Notes: a model not told the origin generated them from the letters alone. 64,000 bases of DNA from Massilia sp. PDC64 (GCF_900101265.1 NZ_FMZS01000011.1:124001-188000), one strand, 5' to 3'; positions 13,001-22,707 are shown, counted from the stretch's first letter. Numbers and translations: made by a program.

Positions 13001-14965
13001 GACCTGCTGACGCTCATTAACGACATTCTCGACCTGTCGAAGATCGAGTCCGGTACCGTGACGCTGGACGTGTCGGAATACCGCTTCTCGAACCTGCGCA
13101 ACTACGTGGACCGCACGTTCCGCCACATGGCCGAGGCGAAGCACCTGGGCTTCACGGTGGAGCTGGCGGACAACCTGCCGACCGCCGTCATGACCGACAC
13201 GACGCGCCTGCAGCAGGTCCTGAAAAACCTGTTGTCGAACGCGTTCAAGTTCACCAGCCACGGCAACGTGTCGCTGACGATCAGCCTCGTGACGAGCGGC
13301 TGGACGGCCGACCACCCGCACCTGCTGCACGCGGATGCCGTGCTGGCGTTCTCCGTGCGCGACACGGGCGTCGGCATCCCGGCCGACAAGCTGCAGCTGA
13401 TCTTCGAAGCGTTCCAGCAGGCCGACGGCTCCACCGCCCGCAAATACGGCGGCACGGGCCTGGGCCTGTCGATCTCGCGCGAACTGGCACGCCTGCTGGG
13501 CGGCGAAATCCGCGTGGAATCGACCGTCAACGTCGGCTCCACGTTCACGCTGTACCTGCCGTACAACCGCGCGGGCTTCATCAACTACGAACAGACGCGC
13601 CAGCCGCAACCGGCACGCCTGGCCCCGCCGCAGCCGCAGACGTCGTCGGCCGCGCCGGCACCCGCGATGCTGATGGAGGCGGAGCCCTTGGCCGACGACG
13701 GCCACGCCGTCACCAGCGTCACCCTGCCCGACCCGTCCGGCAGCCTCGTCGAATACGCGGCCATGATGGACGACCGCGGCCTGATCGTGCCGGGCGACCC
13801 GTCCGTGCTGATCGTCGAGGATGACGAGCGCTTCGCCAAGACCCTGCTCGAGTTTGCCCGCGAAAAGAACTTCAAGGGCATCGTCACGCACCGCGGCGAT
13901 TCCGCGCTGTCGCTCGCGCGCGACTACCTGCCGTCCGCGATCCTGCTCGACATCGACCTGCCGGACATCGACGGCTTCACGGTGCTCGACCGCCTCAAGC
14001 GCGACCCGAGCACGCGCCACATCCCGGTGCACGTGATGTCGTCGCTGCGCGAGCGCGAGCGCGCGCTGCGCCAGGGCGCGATCTCGTACATCAACAAGCC
14101 CGTGAGCCGCGAGATGCTGCAAGAGGAATTCAAGCGCATCCAGAAATTCCTGATGGGCGGCAAACGCAGCCTGCTCGTCGTGGAAGACGACATGGCCCAG
14201 CGCGAATCGATCGTGGGCCTGATCGGCGATTCCGACGTGCGCATCGTGACGGCCGAAGACGGCAAGGCGGCGCTGGAGGCGCTGGCGCAGCAGCACTTCG
14301 ACTGCATGGTGCTGGACCTGACCTTGCCCGACATCTCCGGCTTCGACCTGCTCGACCAGATCGGCAAGCTGCCGCAGCTGCGCGACCTGCCGATCGTGAT
14401 CTACACGGCGCAGGAATTGTCGCGCAAGGAGGTCACGAAGCTGAAGCGCTACGCCAAGACCATCGTCGTCAAGGATGCGCGCTCGCCGGAACGCCTGCTC
14501 GACGAGACGGCGCTGTTCCTGCACCGCTCGCAGGCCAGCCTGCCGGAGACGCAGCGCCGCATGCTGGAAGAGATCCACGCGGCGGACGGCGGCCTCGCCG
14601 GCCGCAAGGTGCTGATCGTCGACGACGACTTGCGCAACATCTTCGCCCTGTCCTCGCTGCTGGAGCGCCAGCAGATGCAGGTGCTGTTCGCCGAGAACGG
14701 CCGCGACGGCATCGAGGTGCTGGAAAAGGATCCGACCATCGAGATCGTCCTCATGGACATCATGATGCCGGAGATGGACGGCTACGACACGATGCGCGCC
14801 ATCCGCCGCATCCCGAAATTCAAGTCGCTGCCGATCATCACGCTGACCGCGAAGGCGATGAAGGGTGACCGCGACAAGTGCATCGCCGCGGGCGCCTCGG
14901 ACTACATCACCAAGCCGGTCGACGTGGCCCAGCTGCTGTCGATGATGCGGGTCTGGCTGCACTGA
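10034..14965 (+). CDS. Poly-HAMP hybrid histidine kinase with GAF and three receiver domains
   Basis: A 1643-residue kinase without membrane segments, so probably cytoplasmic. After a divergent N-terminal HAMP-like unit come six near-identical 92-residue HAMP repeats beginning at codons 10532, 10808, 11084, 11360, 11636 and 11912 (exact 276-base period). Then a GAF domain (about residues 725-875), a coiled coil (about 875-935), a HisKA domain with [10 protein letters not shown] (His949), an ATPase domain (GGTGLGLS) and three receivers with acceptors Asp1306 (LLDIDLPD), Asp1428 (VLDLTLPD) and Asp1575 ([11 protein letters not shown]). Family members of this design are known in beta- and deltaproteobacteria and usually sit beside cheR/cheB genes. 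Here the stop overlaps the start of a CheR-like gene (TGATG). The signal is unknown; HAMP chains are thought to relay conformational signals. Confidence 0.93.
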   Translation: MNNMTDMAEQLDVKLLLSTLMALKKGDFSVRMPSDWTGVSGKIADTLNDIIETKEKMVEAVTEVSRVVGREGHLTQRASVPGVVGGWSTIISSVNTLIDDLVRPTTEMARVIGAVAKGDLSQTMALEVDGHPLKGQYLRAATTANTMVEQLSSFSSEVTRVAREVGTEGKLGGQAYVPGVAGTWKDLTDSVNSMAGNLTSQVRNIAEVTTAVANGDLSKKITVDVRGEILQLKDTINVMVDQLRSFASEVTRVAREVGTEGKLGGQAYVPGVAGTWKDLTDNVNFMASNLTGQVRNIAAVTTAVANGDLSKKITVDVKGEILELKNTINVMVDQLSSFASEVTRVAREVGTEGKLGGQAVVKGVAGTWKDLTDSVNSMAGNLTGQVRNIADVTTAVANGDLSKKITVDVKGEILELKNTINVMVDQLNSFASEVTRVAREVGTEGKLGGQANVPGVAGTWKDLTDGVNSMAGNLTAQVRNIAEVTTAVANGDLSKKITVDVKGEILELKNTINVMVDQLSSFASEVTRVAREVGTEGKLGGQAYVPGVGGTWKDLTDNVNFMASNLTGQVRNIAAVTTAVARGDLSKKITVDVKGEILELKDTINVMVDQLSSFASEVTRVAREVGTEGKLGGQANVSGVAGTWKDLTENVNQLAANLTNQMRAIGEVATAVTRGDLSRSIQVEARGEVSYLKDNINEMIRNLKETTQKNAQQDWLKTNLARFTRLLQGQRDLQAVTKLILSELAPLVSAHHGVFYMMDSQEADARLRMIASYGYRSSRKLPTSFLPGEGLVGQCALEKTRIWLTDVPRDYIVVSSGLGSAPPTNIVVLPILFEQQVKAVIEIASLDRFTETHLSFLDQLMESIGVVLNTIEANSRTESLLTQSQSLAQELQQTNQELAEKARLLSEQNIEVERKNREVEQAKLALEEKATQLALSSKYKSEFLANMSHELRTPLNSLLILAQQLSDNPEGNLTPKQVEFAKTIHGSGSDLLTLINDILDLSKIESGTVTLDVSEYRFSNLRNYVDRTFRHMAEAKHLGFTVELADNLPTAVMTDTTRLQQVLKNLLSNAFKFTSHGNVSLTISLVTSGWTADHPHLLHADAVLAFSVRDTGVGIPADKLQLIFEAFQQADGSTARKYGGTGLGLSISRELARLLGGEIRVESTVNVGSTFTLYLPYNRAGFINYEQTRQPQPARLAPPQPQTSSAAPAPAMLMEAEPLADDGHAVTSVTLPDPSGSLVEYAAMMDDRGLIVPGDPSVLIVEDDERFAKTLLEFAREKNFKGIVTHRGDSALSLARDYLPSAILLDIDLPDIDGFTVLDRLKRDPSTRHIPVHVMSSLRERERALRQGAISYINKPVSREMLQEEFKRIQKFLMGGKRSLLVVEDDMAQRESIVGLIGDSDVRIVTAEDGKAALEALAQQHFDCMVLDLTLPDISGFDLLDQIGKLPQLRDLPIVIYTAQELSRKEVTKLKRYAKTIVVKDARSPERLLDETALFLHRSQASLPETQRRMLEEIHAADGGLAGRKVLIVDDDLRNIFALSSLLERQQMQVLFAENGRDGIEVLEKDPTIEIVLMDIMMPEMDGYDTMRAIRRIPKFKSLPIITLTAKAMKGDRDKCIAAGASDYITKPVDVAQLLSMMRVWLH
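10532..12130 (+). repeat. Six in-frame 276-bp tandem repeats encoding HAMP units
   Basis: Each unit encodes 92 residues starting TEGKLGGQ, through [19 protein letters not shown] and NVMVDQL to [12 protein letters not shown]. The first five are nearly identical; the sixth diverges in its second half ([12 protein letters not shown]). The high DNA identity implies recent amplification or gene conversion, and the array can collapse in short-read assemblies or change copy number by recombination. Confidence 0.9.
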
Positions 14966-15819
14966 TGGCGCCAGTATCGAGTCCCTGGACCGGCCTCGCG
15001 GCCGGGCTCGCGGTCGAGGAGCTGGAGACGGAGCTGTTGCTGGAGGCGCTGTTCCAGCGCTTCGGCCACGAGTTCCGTGGCTACGACCGGGCCTACCTGC
15101 GCCGCCGGCTGGCCGACGCCATGCGCGCGCACGGCGCGACCACGCTGTCCGGGCTGCAGGAAAAAGTCTTGCACGCGCCGGGCGCGGCTTCCGCGCTGCT
15201 GCGCACGCTCGCGCCGCAGCCCGTCGACCTGTTCGAGAACACGGGCCACACGCAGCGCCTGCGGACCGTCCTCGCGCCGGCGCTGCGGGCGTGGCCCGTG
15301 CCGCGCGTGTGGCTGGCGGAATGCGCGGGCGTCGGCGAAGCGTGGGGCCTCGCCATCGTGCTGGCGGAAGAAGGCGTGCTGGGCAAGCTGGACATCCACG
15401 CGACGCTCGCCAACGAGGAACTGGTGGCCGAGATGCAGGACGCCTGGCTGCCCGTGGCCGAGCTGGACGCGGCGCAGACCCGTTACGCGGCCAGCGGCGG
15501 CCATGCCGCGCTGTCGACGTACTTCGAAGTGCACGACGGCCAGGCGCGCCTGCAGCCGCAGCTGCGCCGGCGCATCACGTGGTCGCAGTACAGCCTCGTG
15601 ACGGACGCGTCGTTCAACGAATTCCAGGCGATCCTGTGCTGCGGCGCGCTGTCCGACTTCGGCCCCGTGCTGCGCCAGCGCGTGCTGCGGCTGTTCCACG
15701 ACAGCCTCGCGCGCTTCGGCGTGCTGTGCCTGGACCGGCCGCTGGCCGTGTCCGACGCATATGCGGGCACGTACCAGGCGATCGAGGGCGATCGCCCCTG
15801 GTACAAGCGCGTGGGGTGA
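14965..15819 (+). CDS. CheR-like protein with degenerate catalytic motifs
   Basis: A 284-residue protein whose start overlaps the stop of the poly-HAMP kinase. The fold resembles CheR methyltransferases: the N-terminal helical part has FRGYDRAYLRRRL (about residues 37-49), followed by a SAM-domain-like part. The expected motifs are lost. The usual GC-TGEE SAM loop reads AECAGVGEAWGLA; the usual ATD reads ATLANEE; the usual CRNVLIYF reads CCGALSDF; the usual glycine-rich strand near the end reads CLDRPLAV. From knowledge of the family this suggests a non-catalytic partner of the kinase rather than a receptor methylase. No cheB or chemoreceptor gene is adjacent. A highly divergent active enzyme is not excluded. 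Confidence 0.72.
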   Translation: MAPVSSPWTGLAAGLAVEELETELLLEALFQRFGHEFRGYDRAYLRRRLADAMRAHGATTLSGLQEKVLHAPGAASALLRTLAPQPVDLFENTGHTQRLRTVLAPALRAWPVPRVWLAECAGVGEAWGLAIVLAEEGVLGKLDIHATLANEELVAEMQDAWLPVAELDAAQTRYAASGGHAALSTYFEVHDGQARLQPQLRRRITWSQYSLVTDASFNEFQAILCCGALSDFGPVLRQRVLRLFHDSLARFGVLCLDRPLAVSDAYAGTYQAIEGDRPWYKRVG

Positions 15820-16443
15820 TCAGACTACCTGCGCGCTCGGGCGCCGCGCGATCCGGTCGCGCCACGCCTGCAGATTCGTCAGGCCCTCGTCCGCGGGCCT
15901 GAACTTCATCAACCCGCGCGCAAACTCCAGCGCGCAGAACGCCGTGATGTCGGCGATCGTGAAGCGCTCGCCCGCCACGTAGTCGCGGTCCGCCAGCACG
16001 CCGTCGAGCCAGCGCGCCGTCTCGCGCACCTTCGCGCCCTGCGCCGCGCCGAAGTCGGGGAACTGCGGCTGCTCCAGGGGCGCGAGGCCAGGATGCGTGT
16101 GGCGCACGCAGTTGGCGATGCGCAGGAACAGCTGCAGTTCGCAGCGGCGGTCCATCATCTCGATGAACGCCCGCTCTTCGAAATCCTCGCCCATCAGGTT
16201 CGGGTTCGGATACTTCCCCTCCAGGTAAGTACAGATGGCGCGCGTCTCGGCCAGGGTGCGGCCGTCGGGCAGTTCCAGCACCGGCACCTGGGCCATCGGA
16301 TTCAGCGCCGCGAACGCCTCGCTGCGGTGCTCGGCCTTGCCCAGGTCGATCTGCACGGTCGCGATGTTCGCGATGCCCTTCTCGGCCATGAACATCAGCA
16401 CGCGGCGCGGGTTCGGGGCGCGGCTGCTCGTGTACAGTTTCAT
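15820..16443 (-). CDS. Glutathione S-transferase family protein
   Basis: A 207-residue cytosolic GST-like protein. The thioredoxin-like N-terminal domain starts MKLYTSSRAPNPRRV with a Ser pair near the catalytic position, and has NPMAQVPVLELPDG (cis-Pro region, about residues 48-61) and ETRAICTYLE (about 66-75). The C-terminal helical domain carries the N-capping motif GERFTIADITAF (about 158-169). The start is supported by GGAGGAG upstream on the minus strand. It abuts the CheR-like gene tail to tail with no spacer and diverges from the aminopeptidase gene. Substrate unknown; detoxification of electrophiles is the family role. Confidence 0.88.
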   Translation of the reverse strand: MKLYTSSRAPNPRRVLMFMAEKGIANIATVQIDLGKAEHRSEAFAALNPMAQVPVLELPDGRTLAETRAICTYLEGKYPNPNLMGEDFEERAFIEMMDRRCELQLFLRIANCVRHTHPGLAPLEQPQFPDFGAAQGAKVRETARWLDGVLADRDYVAGERFTIADITAFCALEFARGLMKFRPADEGLTNLQAWRDRIARRPSAQVV

Positions 16444-16611
16444 TGCTCGTCTCCTCCGTCGGTGTCGCCGCGATCATAGCCCATCCCGCGCATTTCCTCT
16501 CCACTTGCTCATTTGACAGTGCGCGCCGTTGACCGTAGATTCCGGGATTGGCCGCGCGCGCCCAACCAGCGAACACGCGCGGATCCGACATACATACACG
16601 ATAGGATTTCC

Positions 16612-19296
16612 ATGCACCGCAAGCTGCTTTCCGCGGCCGTCGCCCTTACCCTTGCGACGGCGCCCGCCTTTCACGCCAGCGCCGCGCCCACCCGCGCCGC
16701 CGGCGCGACGGCGACTGCCGACACCACCACGCAACTGCCGCGCGGCGTCGTCCCGACGCATTACCGGATCTCGCTGACGCCGGACGCGGCCAACGCCTCG
16801 TTCGGCGCCCGCGCCGTCGTCACGATCAACGTGACCAGGGCGACGAACACGATCACGCTGAACGCGGCCGACCTGAAGTTCTCGAAAGTGACCTTGGCCC
16901 CGGCCGCGGGCGGCGCGGAACGCGAAGGAACGGCCGCCGTCGACAACGACGCGCAAACCGCCACGTTCACGTTCGCCCAGCCGATCGCACCCGGCATGTA
17001 CCACCTGGCGATGGAGTACACGGGCGTGATCGGCACGCAGGCCGTCGGGCTGTTCTCGCTGGACTATCCCGGCGCGGACGGCAAGCAGCAGCGTGCGCTG
17101 TACACGCAGTTCGAGAACTCGGACGCACGCCGCATGATTCCGTCCTGGGACGAGCCGGCCTATAAAGCGAGCTTTGCGCTGGACGTCGTCGTGCCGGCGG
17201 CCCAGATGGCCGTCAGTAACATGCCGGCGACGAAAACGGAGACCCTGCCGGACGGCCGCAAGCGCGTGAGCTTCGCGACCACGCCGAAGATGTCGACCTA
17301 TCTGCTGTTCTTCGCGCTCGGCGACTTCGAACGGGCCGCCGCGAAGGTGGACGGCACGGAGATCGGCGTCGTCACCCGCCGCGGCGCACTGCCGCAGGCG
17401 AAGTTCGCGCTGGAGTCCTCGCAGGCGATCCTGCGCGAGTACAACGATTATTTCGGCGTGCGCTACCCGCTGCCGAAGCTGGACAACGTGGCCGGCGCGG
17501 GCCGCAGCCAGTTCTTCAGCGCGATGGAAAACTGGGGCGCGATCTTCACGTTCGAATACGCCCTGCTGCTCGACCCGGCGATCGCCACGCAGCACGACCG
17601 CGAAGAGATCTTCGCCACCGCCGCGCACGAGATGGCGCACCAGTGGTTCGGCGACCTCGTGACGATGCGCTGGTGGGACGACCTGTGGCTGAACGAAGGC
17701 TTCGCGTCGTGGATGGAGAGCCGCACGACGGCGCGCCTGCATCCGGAATGGAACACGCAGCTGGGCGCCGTCGGGGTGCGCGAGAGCGCGATGCGGCGCG
17801 ATTCCGTCGCCGGCACGCACCCCGTCGTGCAGCACGTGGAGACGGTCGAACAGGCCAACCAGGCGTTCGACGAGATCACGTACTCGAAGGGCGAATCCGT
17901 CATCCGCATGCTGGAAGCCTATGTGGGCGAAAACGCCTGGCGCAATGGCGTGCGCGCGTACATGAAGGCCCATGCGTACGGCAACACGGTGTCGGACGAC
18001 CTGTGGAAGCAGATCGAAAAGGCGGCCGGCAAGCCCGTCACCGCGATCGCCCACGATTTCACGCTGCAGCCGGGTGTCCCGCTCATCAAGGTGGGCGAGC
18101 CGGTGTGCCAGAACAATGCGACGACCGTGCCGCTGACGCAGGCCGAATTCACGCGCGACCGCGCGGACAAGGCGCCCCTCGCGTGGCGCGTGCCCGTCAT
18201 CGCGCAGATCGCCGGCAGCAAGAAGCAGGCAAGCACGCTCGTCACCGGCGGCAAAGGCACGATCACGGTACCCGGCTGCGGCGCCGTCATCGTCAACGCG
18301 GGCCAGAGCGGCTATTACCGCACGCTGTACTCGTCGGCCGATTTCGCCCAGCTGGCCACGCGCTTCGCCAGCCTGGCCCCGATCGACCAGATCGGCCTGC
18401 TGGCCGACAGCAGCGCCCTCGGCCAGGCCGGCCTGCAGCCGGCGTCCGACGTGCTGGACCTCGTGAAGGCGACGCCGGCCGGTGCCGATCCGGCCGTGTG
18501 GACGCGCATCGCGGGCCTGCTGGACGGCATCCACAAGCGCTACCTGGAGCAGGCTGGAGGCGGCGACGCGACGCGCCAGAAGCGGTTCGACTCTTTCGCC
18601 ATCGCGCGCCTGGCGCCGCTGATGGCGCAGGTCGGCTGGAACGCGCAACCGGGCGAGGCGTCGTCCGTCGCCAACCTGCGCGAACAATTGATTGTCGTGC
18701 TGAGCGACCTGGGTGACGCCACCGTCATCGCCGAGGCGCGCCGCCGCTACGCCGCGCTGGCGACGGACGCCAATGCCGTGCCGGGCCCGCTGCGCAAGAC
18801 CGTGATGGGCGTCGTCGCCCAGCATGCGGACGCCGCCATGTGGGACCAGCTGCACCTGGCCGCCCGCAACGAGACGACGCCGCTCGTGCGCGACCAGCGC
18901 TACACGCTGCTGGCCGCGACGGAAGACCGCGCCCTCGCCATGCGCGCGCTGCAGCTGGCGCTGACGGACGAACCGGGCCTCACGATCAGCGCCGAGATGA
19001 TTTCGGAAGTGGCCATGCGCTATCCGGACATGGCGTTCGACTTCGCCATCGCGAACCTCGCGAAGATCAACGAGCGCGTGGATGCAAGCTCGCGCAGCCG
19101 CTACCTGGCGCGCCTCGCGACGGGATCGTCGGATCCGGCGATGGTCGACAAGCTGGGCAGGTACGCGCAGGCGAACCTGGCGCCGGGCTCGCGCGGCGAC
19201 GTCGAGGCAGCCATCGCGGCCATCAAGGACCGCATCCAGGTGAACACGGCGCGCCTGCCGGAGATCGACGCGTGGCTGGCGAAGAACGCGCAATAA
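16612..19296 (+). CDS. Exported M1 family zinc aminopeptidase
   Basis: An 894-residue metallopeptidase. A signal peptide is seen at residues 1-24 (MHRKLLSAAVALTLATAPAF, then HASA), so the protein acts in the periplasm or outside. The gluzincin motifs are intact: exopeptidase motif SAMENWG, zinc site His339-Glu340-x-x-His343 and third ligand Glu362 in WLNEG. The C-terminal half is helical, as in PepN/ERAP-like enzymes. ATG 16612 is preferred over an upstream in-frame start at 16513 because it yields the signal peptide. Function: removal of N-terminal residues from peptides, likely nutritional. It is divergent from the GST gene. Confidence 0.93.
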   Translation: MHRKLLSAAVALTLATAPAFHASAAPTRAAGATATADTTTQLPRGVVPTHYRISLTPDAANASFGARAVVTINVTRATNTITLNAADLKFSKVTLAPAAGGAEREGTAAVDNDAQTATFTFAQPIAPGMYHLAMEYTGVIGTQAVGLFSLDYPGADGKQQRALYTQFENSDARRMIPSWDEPAYKASFALDVVVPAAQMAVSNMPATKTETLPDGRKRVSFATTPKMSTYLLFFALGDFERAAAKVDGTEIGVVTRRGALPQAKFALESSQAILREYNDYFGVRYPLPKLDNVAGAGRSQFFSAMENWGAIFTFEYALLLDPAIATQHDREEIFATAAHEMAHQWFGDLVTMRWWDDLWLNEGFASWMESRTTARLHPEWNTQLGAVGVRESAMRRDSVAGTHPVVQHVETVEQANQAFDEITYSKGESVIRMLEAYVGENAWRNGVRAYMKAHAYGNTVSDDLWKQIEKAAGKPVTAIAHDFTLQPGVPLIKVGEPVCQNNATTVPLTQAEFTRDRADKAPLAWRVPVIAQIAGSKKQASTLVTGGKGTITVPGCGAVIVNAGQSGYYRTLYSSADFAQLATRFASLAPIDQIGLLADSSALGQAGLQPASDVLDLVKATPAGADPAVWTRIAGLLDGIHKRYLEQAGGGDATRQKRFDSFAIARLAPLMAQVGWNAQPGEASSVANLREQLIVVLSDLGDATVIAEARRRYAALATDANAVPGPLRKTVMGVVAQHADAAMWDQLHLAARNETTPLVRDQRYTLLAATEDRALAMRALQLALTDEPGLTISAEMISEVAMRYPDMAFDFAIANLAKINERVDASSRSRYLARLATGSSDPAMVDKLGRYAQANLAPGSRGDVEAAIAAIKDRIQVNTARLPEIDAWLAKNAQ

Positions 19297-19302
19297 GCTG
19301 AC

Positions 19303-20850
19303 TTACTGCGCGGCGACCGTAGCGCGGCGCCGCGCGGTCAGCCACGCATCGAGGCGCTGGGCAGCCCCCGGCGCCACGTGCAGGCCCAGCTTCGTGCGGC
19401 GCCACAGGATGTCGTCGGCGCTGCACGCCCATTCCTGGCGCACGAGGTAGTCGGCCTCGACCTCGTACAGGCCCGGCACGATTTCCTCGCCCAGATCGGC
19501 GCGGGTGCGGCAGTGGGCCAGCAGCGCGGACAGCCGCGTGCCGTAGCTGCGGGCATAGCGCGTCAGCAAGCCTTCGGGCAGCCAGGCGAATTGCTGGCGG
19601 CGCGTGCGCACCCACGCCTCGTATTCCGGCACGGCGCGGGCGACGGGTTCCTTGCCGTACAAGTCGCCGCCCGGCAGGCAGGCGTGCGCCGTCCACGCCG
19701 GCACCTGGCGACCCAGCACGGGGCCCATCCAGTCGACGGCCTGTTCCGCGAGCTTGCGGAACGTCGTCACCTTGCCCCCGAACACGGACAGCAGCGGCGC
19801 ACCGCCGGCCGTGTCGTGCTCGAAGCGGTAGTCGCGGCTGGCAGACGACGCGCTGCCGCCGCTCTCCGCGATCAACGGGCGCACGCCCGCATAACTCCAC
19901 ACCACGTCGTCCGGCATCACGCGGCGCTCGAAGCAGCGGTTCACGGCATCGCACAGATAGGCCGTTTCCGCAGGGCTGATGGCGACGCGGTCGACGTCCT
20001 GCCCGTCGTAGTCGACGTCCGTCGTGCCCACCAGCGTGAATGCGCCCTCGTACGGCAGCGCGAACACGATGCGGCCGTCCGGCTGTTGCAGCAGGAATGC
20101 CTGGTCGCCGTCGAACAGGCGCGGCACGACGATGTGACTGCCCTTCACGAGCCGCAGCGGACGCGCGGGCCCGGCTCCCGTCGCCTGCAGGAAGCTGCCC
20201 GCCCACGGCCCGGCCGCGTTCACGAGGCAGCGCGCATGCACGTGGACGGCGCCGTCCGGGCCCTCGAGGTCGGCCTCCCACCGCTTCGCATCGCGCCTTA
20301 CCCGTGCGCAGCGCATGCGCGTGAGGACCGTCGCGCCCCGTTCGCGCGCATCGAGCGCCGCCAGCACGACGAGGCGCGCGTCGTCGACCCACGCATCGGA
20401 ATACGCGAACGCCCGCGTGAAGCGGGGCTGCAGCGCGGGGCCCGCCGGCGTGTCCCGCAGCGACACCATGCCGGAAGCCGGCAGGAAGTCGCGCTTCGCC
20501 AGGTGGTCGTACAGGAACAGGCCGGCGCGGATCATCCAGGCCGGGCGCTGCCCCGGAGCATGCGGCATCAGGAAGCGCAGCGGGCGGATGATGTGCGGCG
20601 CACTCTTGAGCAGCACTTCGCGCTCCGCCAGTGCCTTGCGCACGAGCCCGAAATGGTATTGCTCCAGATAACGCAGGCCGCCATGGATCAGCTTGCTGGA
20701 CGCGGACGACGTGTGCTGGGCGAGGTCGTCCTTTTCGCACAGCACGACGCGCAGGCCGCGCCCGGCCGCGTCGCGCGCGATGCCGGCGCCGTTGATACCG
20801 CCGCCCACGACGAGGACGTCGCACTCGATTCGTTTCCCGTGTTCACCCAT
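19303..20850 (-). CDS. glpD: Aerobic glycerol-3-phosphate dehydrogenase
   Basis: A 515-residue flavoprotein that oxidises sn-glycerol-3-phosphate to dihydroxyacetone phosphate at the inner membrane, passing electrons to quinone. The FAD-binding motif VLVVGGGINGAGIARDAAGR lies at about residues 12-31. The family signatures SSKLIHGGLRYLE (about 50-62) and GGKVTTFRKLAE are present, and the C-terminal DAO domain is complete. The length matches GlpD. GGAG precedes the start on the minus strand. It converges with the aminopeptidase gene (6-base gap). No glpK, glpF or glpR lies in the window. Confidence 0.94.
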   Translation of the reverse strand: MGEHGKRIECDVLVVGGGINGAGIARDAAGRGLRVVLCEKDDLAQHTSSASSKLIHGGLRYLEQYHFGLVRKALAEREVLLKSAPHIIRPLRFLMPHAPGQRPAWMIRAGLFLYDHLAKRDFLPASGMVSLRDTPAGPALQPRFTRAFAYSDAWVDDARLVVLAALDARERGATVLTRMRCARVRRDAKRWEADLEGPDGAVHVHARCLVNAAGPWAGSFLQATGAGPARPLRLVKGSHIVVPRLFDGDQAFLLQQPDGRIVFALPYEGAFTLVGTTDVDYDGQDVDRVAISPAETAYLCDAVNRCFERRVMPDDVVWSYAGVRPLIAESGGSASSASRDYRFEHDTAGGAPLLSVFGGKVTTFRKLAEQAVDWMGPVLGRQVPAWTAHACLPGGDLYGKEPVARAVPEYEAWVRTRRQQFAWLPEGLLTRYARSYGTRLSALLAHCRTRADLGEEIVPGLYEVEADYLVRQEWACSADDILWRRTKLGLHVAPGAAQRLDAWLTARRRATVAAQ

Positions 20851-21005
20851 GAAGCGCCACTCCGGATCGCCGGGCCCCCGCCCGGCCGCAGCCTACTCTA
20901 CACCGCGAACGGGGCCCTGTGTTCGGCCACGTCAATCCGGCCGGGGTCGGCCGGCGCGGCCGTGTAGAATCGGGGCCATGTCCACCGTTTCACGCCACCG
21001 CTGAC

Positions 21006-21644
21006 ATGGCGCCCGATATGCGCGCCTGGGTCCGCATGCCGTCCGGCAAGCGGCTCGACCTGTTGAATCCGACGCCGTTCGACTGGGACGACAGCGACCT
21101 CGCCCTCGGCCTCGCGCGCACCTACCGCTGGGGCGGACACTCCGCCTGGCCGTTGCCGCTGTCCGTGGCCCAGCATTCGATCGCCGTCATGCTGTTGCGG
21201 CGCCTGGCCTCGCCCACGCCGCTCGCCCCCGTCGTCGAGCTGCGCGAACTGTTGCACGACGCGGAGGAAGGCCTGCTCGGCTTCGACGCCGTCTCCCCGA
21301 TCAAGCCGTTTCTCGGCGAAGGTTTCCGCGCCCTCACGCGGCGCCTGGAACAGGCCGTGTTCCTGCGCTATCGCCTGCCCGCGTGGACGCCCGCCGAGCA
21401 CCAGCTCCACAAGCGCGCCGACCGCCTGGCCGCCGCCAGCGAAGCCGTGCACGTGGCGGGCTGGTCCGAGCAGGAAGTGCGCACGACCTTGAAGATCCGC
21501 TCCGCCGTGCTGGACGAGGATCCGCTCGTGGCCGTCTACGGCTGCGCGCCGTGGGAACCGTGGCCGCCGGGCCTCGCCGCCGAACGCTTCCTGGCCGCGC
21601 TGGAACACCTGCAACGTCGCATCGACGAGGGGGACGCCGCATGA
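21006..21644 (+). CDS. HD-domain hydrolase, YfbR-like
   Basis: A 212-residue protein with the HD metal-binding set: His in SVAQHSIAV, the His-Asp pair in LLHDAEEGLLG and a later Asp in KRADRLAAA. The segment EEGLLGFDAVSPIK resembles the E-x-x-TGDLPTPVK region of the 5'-deoxynucleotidase YfbR, so hydrolysis of deoxynucleoside monophosphates is a reasonable inference. Start choice is uncertain: no strong ribosome site precedes ATG 21006, and 21018 is also possible. The stop overlaps the sirtuin start (ATGA), so the two are translationally coupled. Confidence 0.78.
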   Translation: MAPDMRAWVRMPSGKRLDLLNPTPFDWDDSDLALGLARTYRWGGHSAWPLPLSVAQHSIAVMLLRRLASPTPLAPVVELRELLHDAEEGLLGFDAVSPIKPFLGEGFRALTRRLEQAVFLRYRLPAWTPAEHQLHKRADRLAAASEAVHVAGWSEQEVRTTLKIRSAVLDEDPLVAVYGCAPWEPWPPGLAAERFLAALEHLQRRIDEGDAA

Positions 21645-22468
21645 GCAGCAGCGAGCTGGCCCGGGCCGCCGCGCTGCTGCGCGCCGCGGACGGTCTCCTG
21701 ATCGGCGCCGGCGCCGGCATCGGCGTCGATTCCGGCCTGCCCGACTTCCGCGGCGACCATGGCTTTTGGCGCGCCTATCCGCCGCTAGCCGCGTTGGGCA
21801 TCCGTTTCGTCGAGATCGCGAATCCGCGCAACTTCGACAGCCATCCGGAACTGGCCTGGGGCTTCTACGGCCACCGCCTTGCACTGTACCGCGCCACGGT
21901 CCCGCACGCGGGCTTCGCGATCCTGCGCAACATCGGAGAACGCCTGAAGCACGGCGCCTTCGTCTTCACGAGCAACGTGGACGGGCAGTTCCAGCGCGCC
22001 GGCTTCGGCGACGACCGTCTCGTCGAATGCCACGGCTCCATCCATCACCTGCAATGCACGCGCCCGTGCAGCGACGCCATCTGGCCGGCCGATGCCGTCG
22101 CGCCCCTCGTTGATCCCTGTATCGATCCGGCCACCTGCCTGATGACGCCGCCGCTGCCCCGCTGCCCGCACTGCGGCGCGCTGGCGCGGCCGAACATCCT
22201 GATGTTCGGCGACAGCCGCTGGCTGGACGCGCGCACGGAAGCGCAGTACGCCCGCCTGGAGCACTGGCGCGCGCAGGTCGGCAACCTCGTCGTCATCGAA
22301 CTGGGCGCGGGCACGGACGTGCCTTCCGTGCGACACATGTGCGAAGCACAGGGCGTGCCGCTCGTGCGCATCAACCCGCGCGAGCCCGCTGTCCGTCCCG
22401 GCCGGGGTGTCGGGGTGGCGATGGGCGCGCTGGAGGCGCTGGTTACCCTCCGTGCATTGCTGGATTGA
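21641..22468 (+). CDS. SIR2-family NAD-dependent protein deacylase
   Basis: A 275-residue sirtuin. The NAD-binding motif GAGAGIGVDSGLPDFRG spans residues 22-38, the second motif reads TSNVDGQF (110-117; many sirtuins have TQNIDxL), the catalytic base is His131 in ECHGS, and a zinc site is formed by Cys139, Cys143, Cys175 and Cys178. Expected reaction: NAD-dependent removal of acyl groups from lysines with release of nicotinamide. The coupled upstream HD-hydrolase gene suggests a link to nucleotide or NAD metabolism, which is inference. Transcription converges on the helicase gene. Confidence 0.9.
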   Translation: MSSSELARAAALLRAADGLLIGAGAGIGVDSGLPDFRGDHGFWRAYPPLAALGIRFVEIANPRNFDSHPELAWGFYGHRLALYRATVPHAGFAILRNIGERLKHGAFVFTSNVDGQFQRAGFGDDRLVECHGSIHHLQCTRPCSDAIWPADAVAPLVDPCIDPATCLMTPPLPRCPHCGALARPNILMFGDSRWLDARTEAQYARLEHWRAQVGNLVVIELGAGTDVPSVRHMCEAQGVPLVRINPREPAVRPGRGVGVAMGALEALVTLRALLD

Positions 22469-22547
22469 TACGGCCTCAGCGGGACATAAATCTCGATGCA
22501 GCATCAAGTCCCCACCCTAAGGCATTGATTCGACGGGATTAATTTTA

Positions 22548-22672
22548 ATATCCACAAGAAATGTGGATAACTGTGTGGACAAGCGCCTCTTGACAAGCCG
22601 GAAGCCCAGTATTGATGCGGGTTTCAACAAACTGCCCATTGAACGGGCAAAATCGAAACCCAATAAAATCAA
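22548..22672 (+). repeat. Intergenic repeat copy A: three DnaA-box-like 9-mers plus hairpin
   Basis: Related by eye at about 70% to copy B (25049-25177), same orientation, on the other side of the helicase gene. It contains ATATCCACA (22548, one mismatch to the DnaA box), TGTGGATAA (22562-22570, a perfect box on the minus strand) and TGTGGACAA (22574-22582, one mismatch). Then follow CTCTTGACA and a foldable segment: outer helix GGGTTT/AAACCC around an inner stem TGCCC/GGGCA with a 7-base loop. The spacing of the three boxes (14 and 12 bases) is identical in copy B. Confidence 0.75.
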
Positions 22673-22680
22673 AGACTTAT

Positions 22681-22707
22681 CAGTGCCCGTGTTTTAAGCA
22701 GGCACTG
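22681..22707. terminator. Possible terminator hairpin between convergent genes
   Basis: CAGTGCC and GGCACTG form a 7-bp stem around a 13-base loop between the sirtuin and helicase stops. There is no long U-tract, so it is a weak intrinsic terminator candidate or a boundary hairpin. Confidence 0.35.

Noticed and set aside
10610-14962. 1450-codon minus-strand frame opposite the poly-HAMP kinase
   Set aside because: Repetitive His/Arg/Val-rich sequence mirrors the HAMP repeats; no recognisable protein features.
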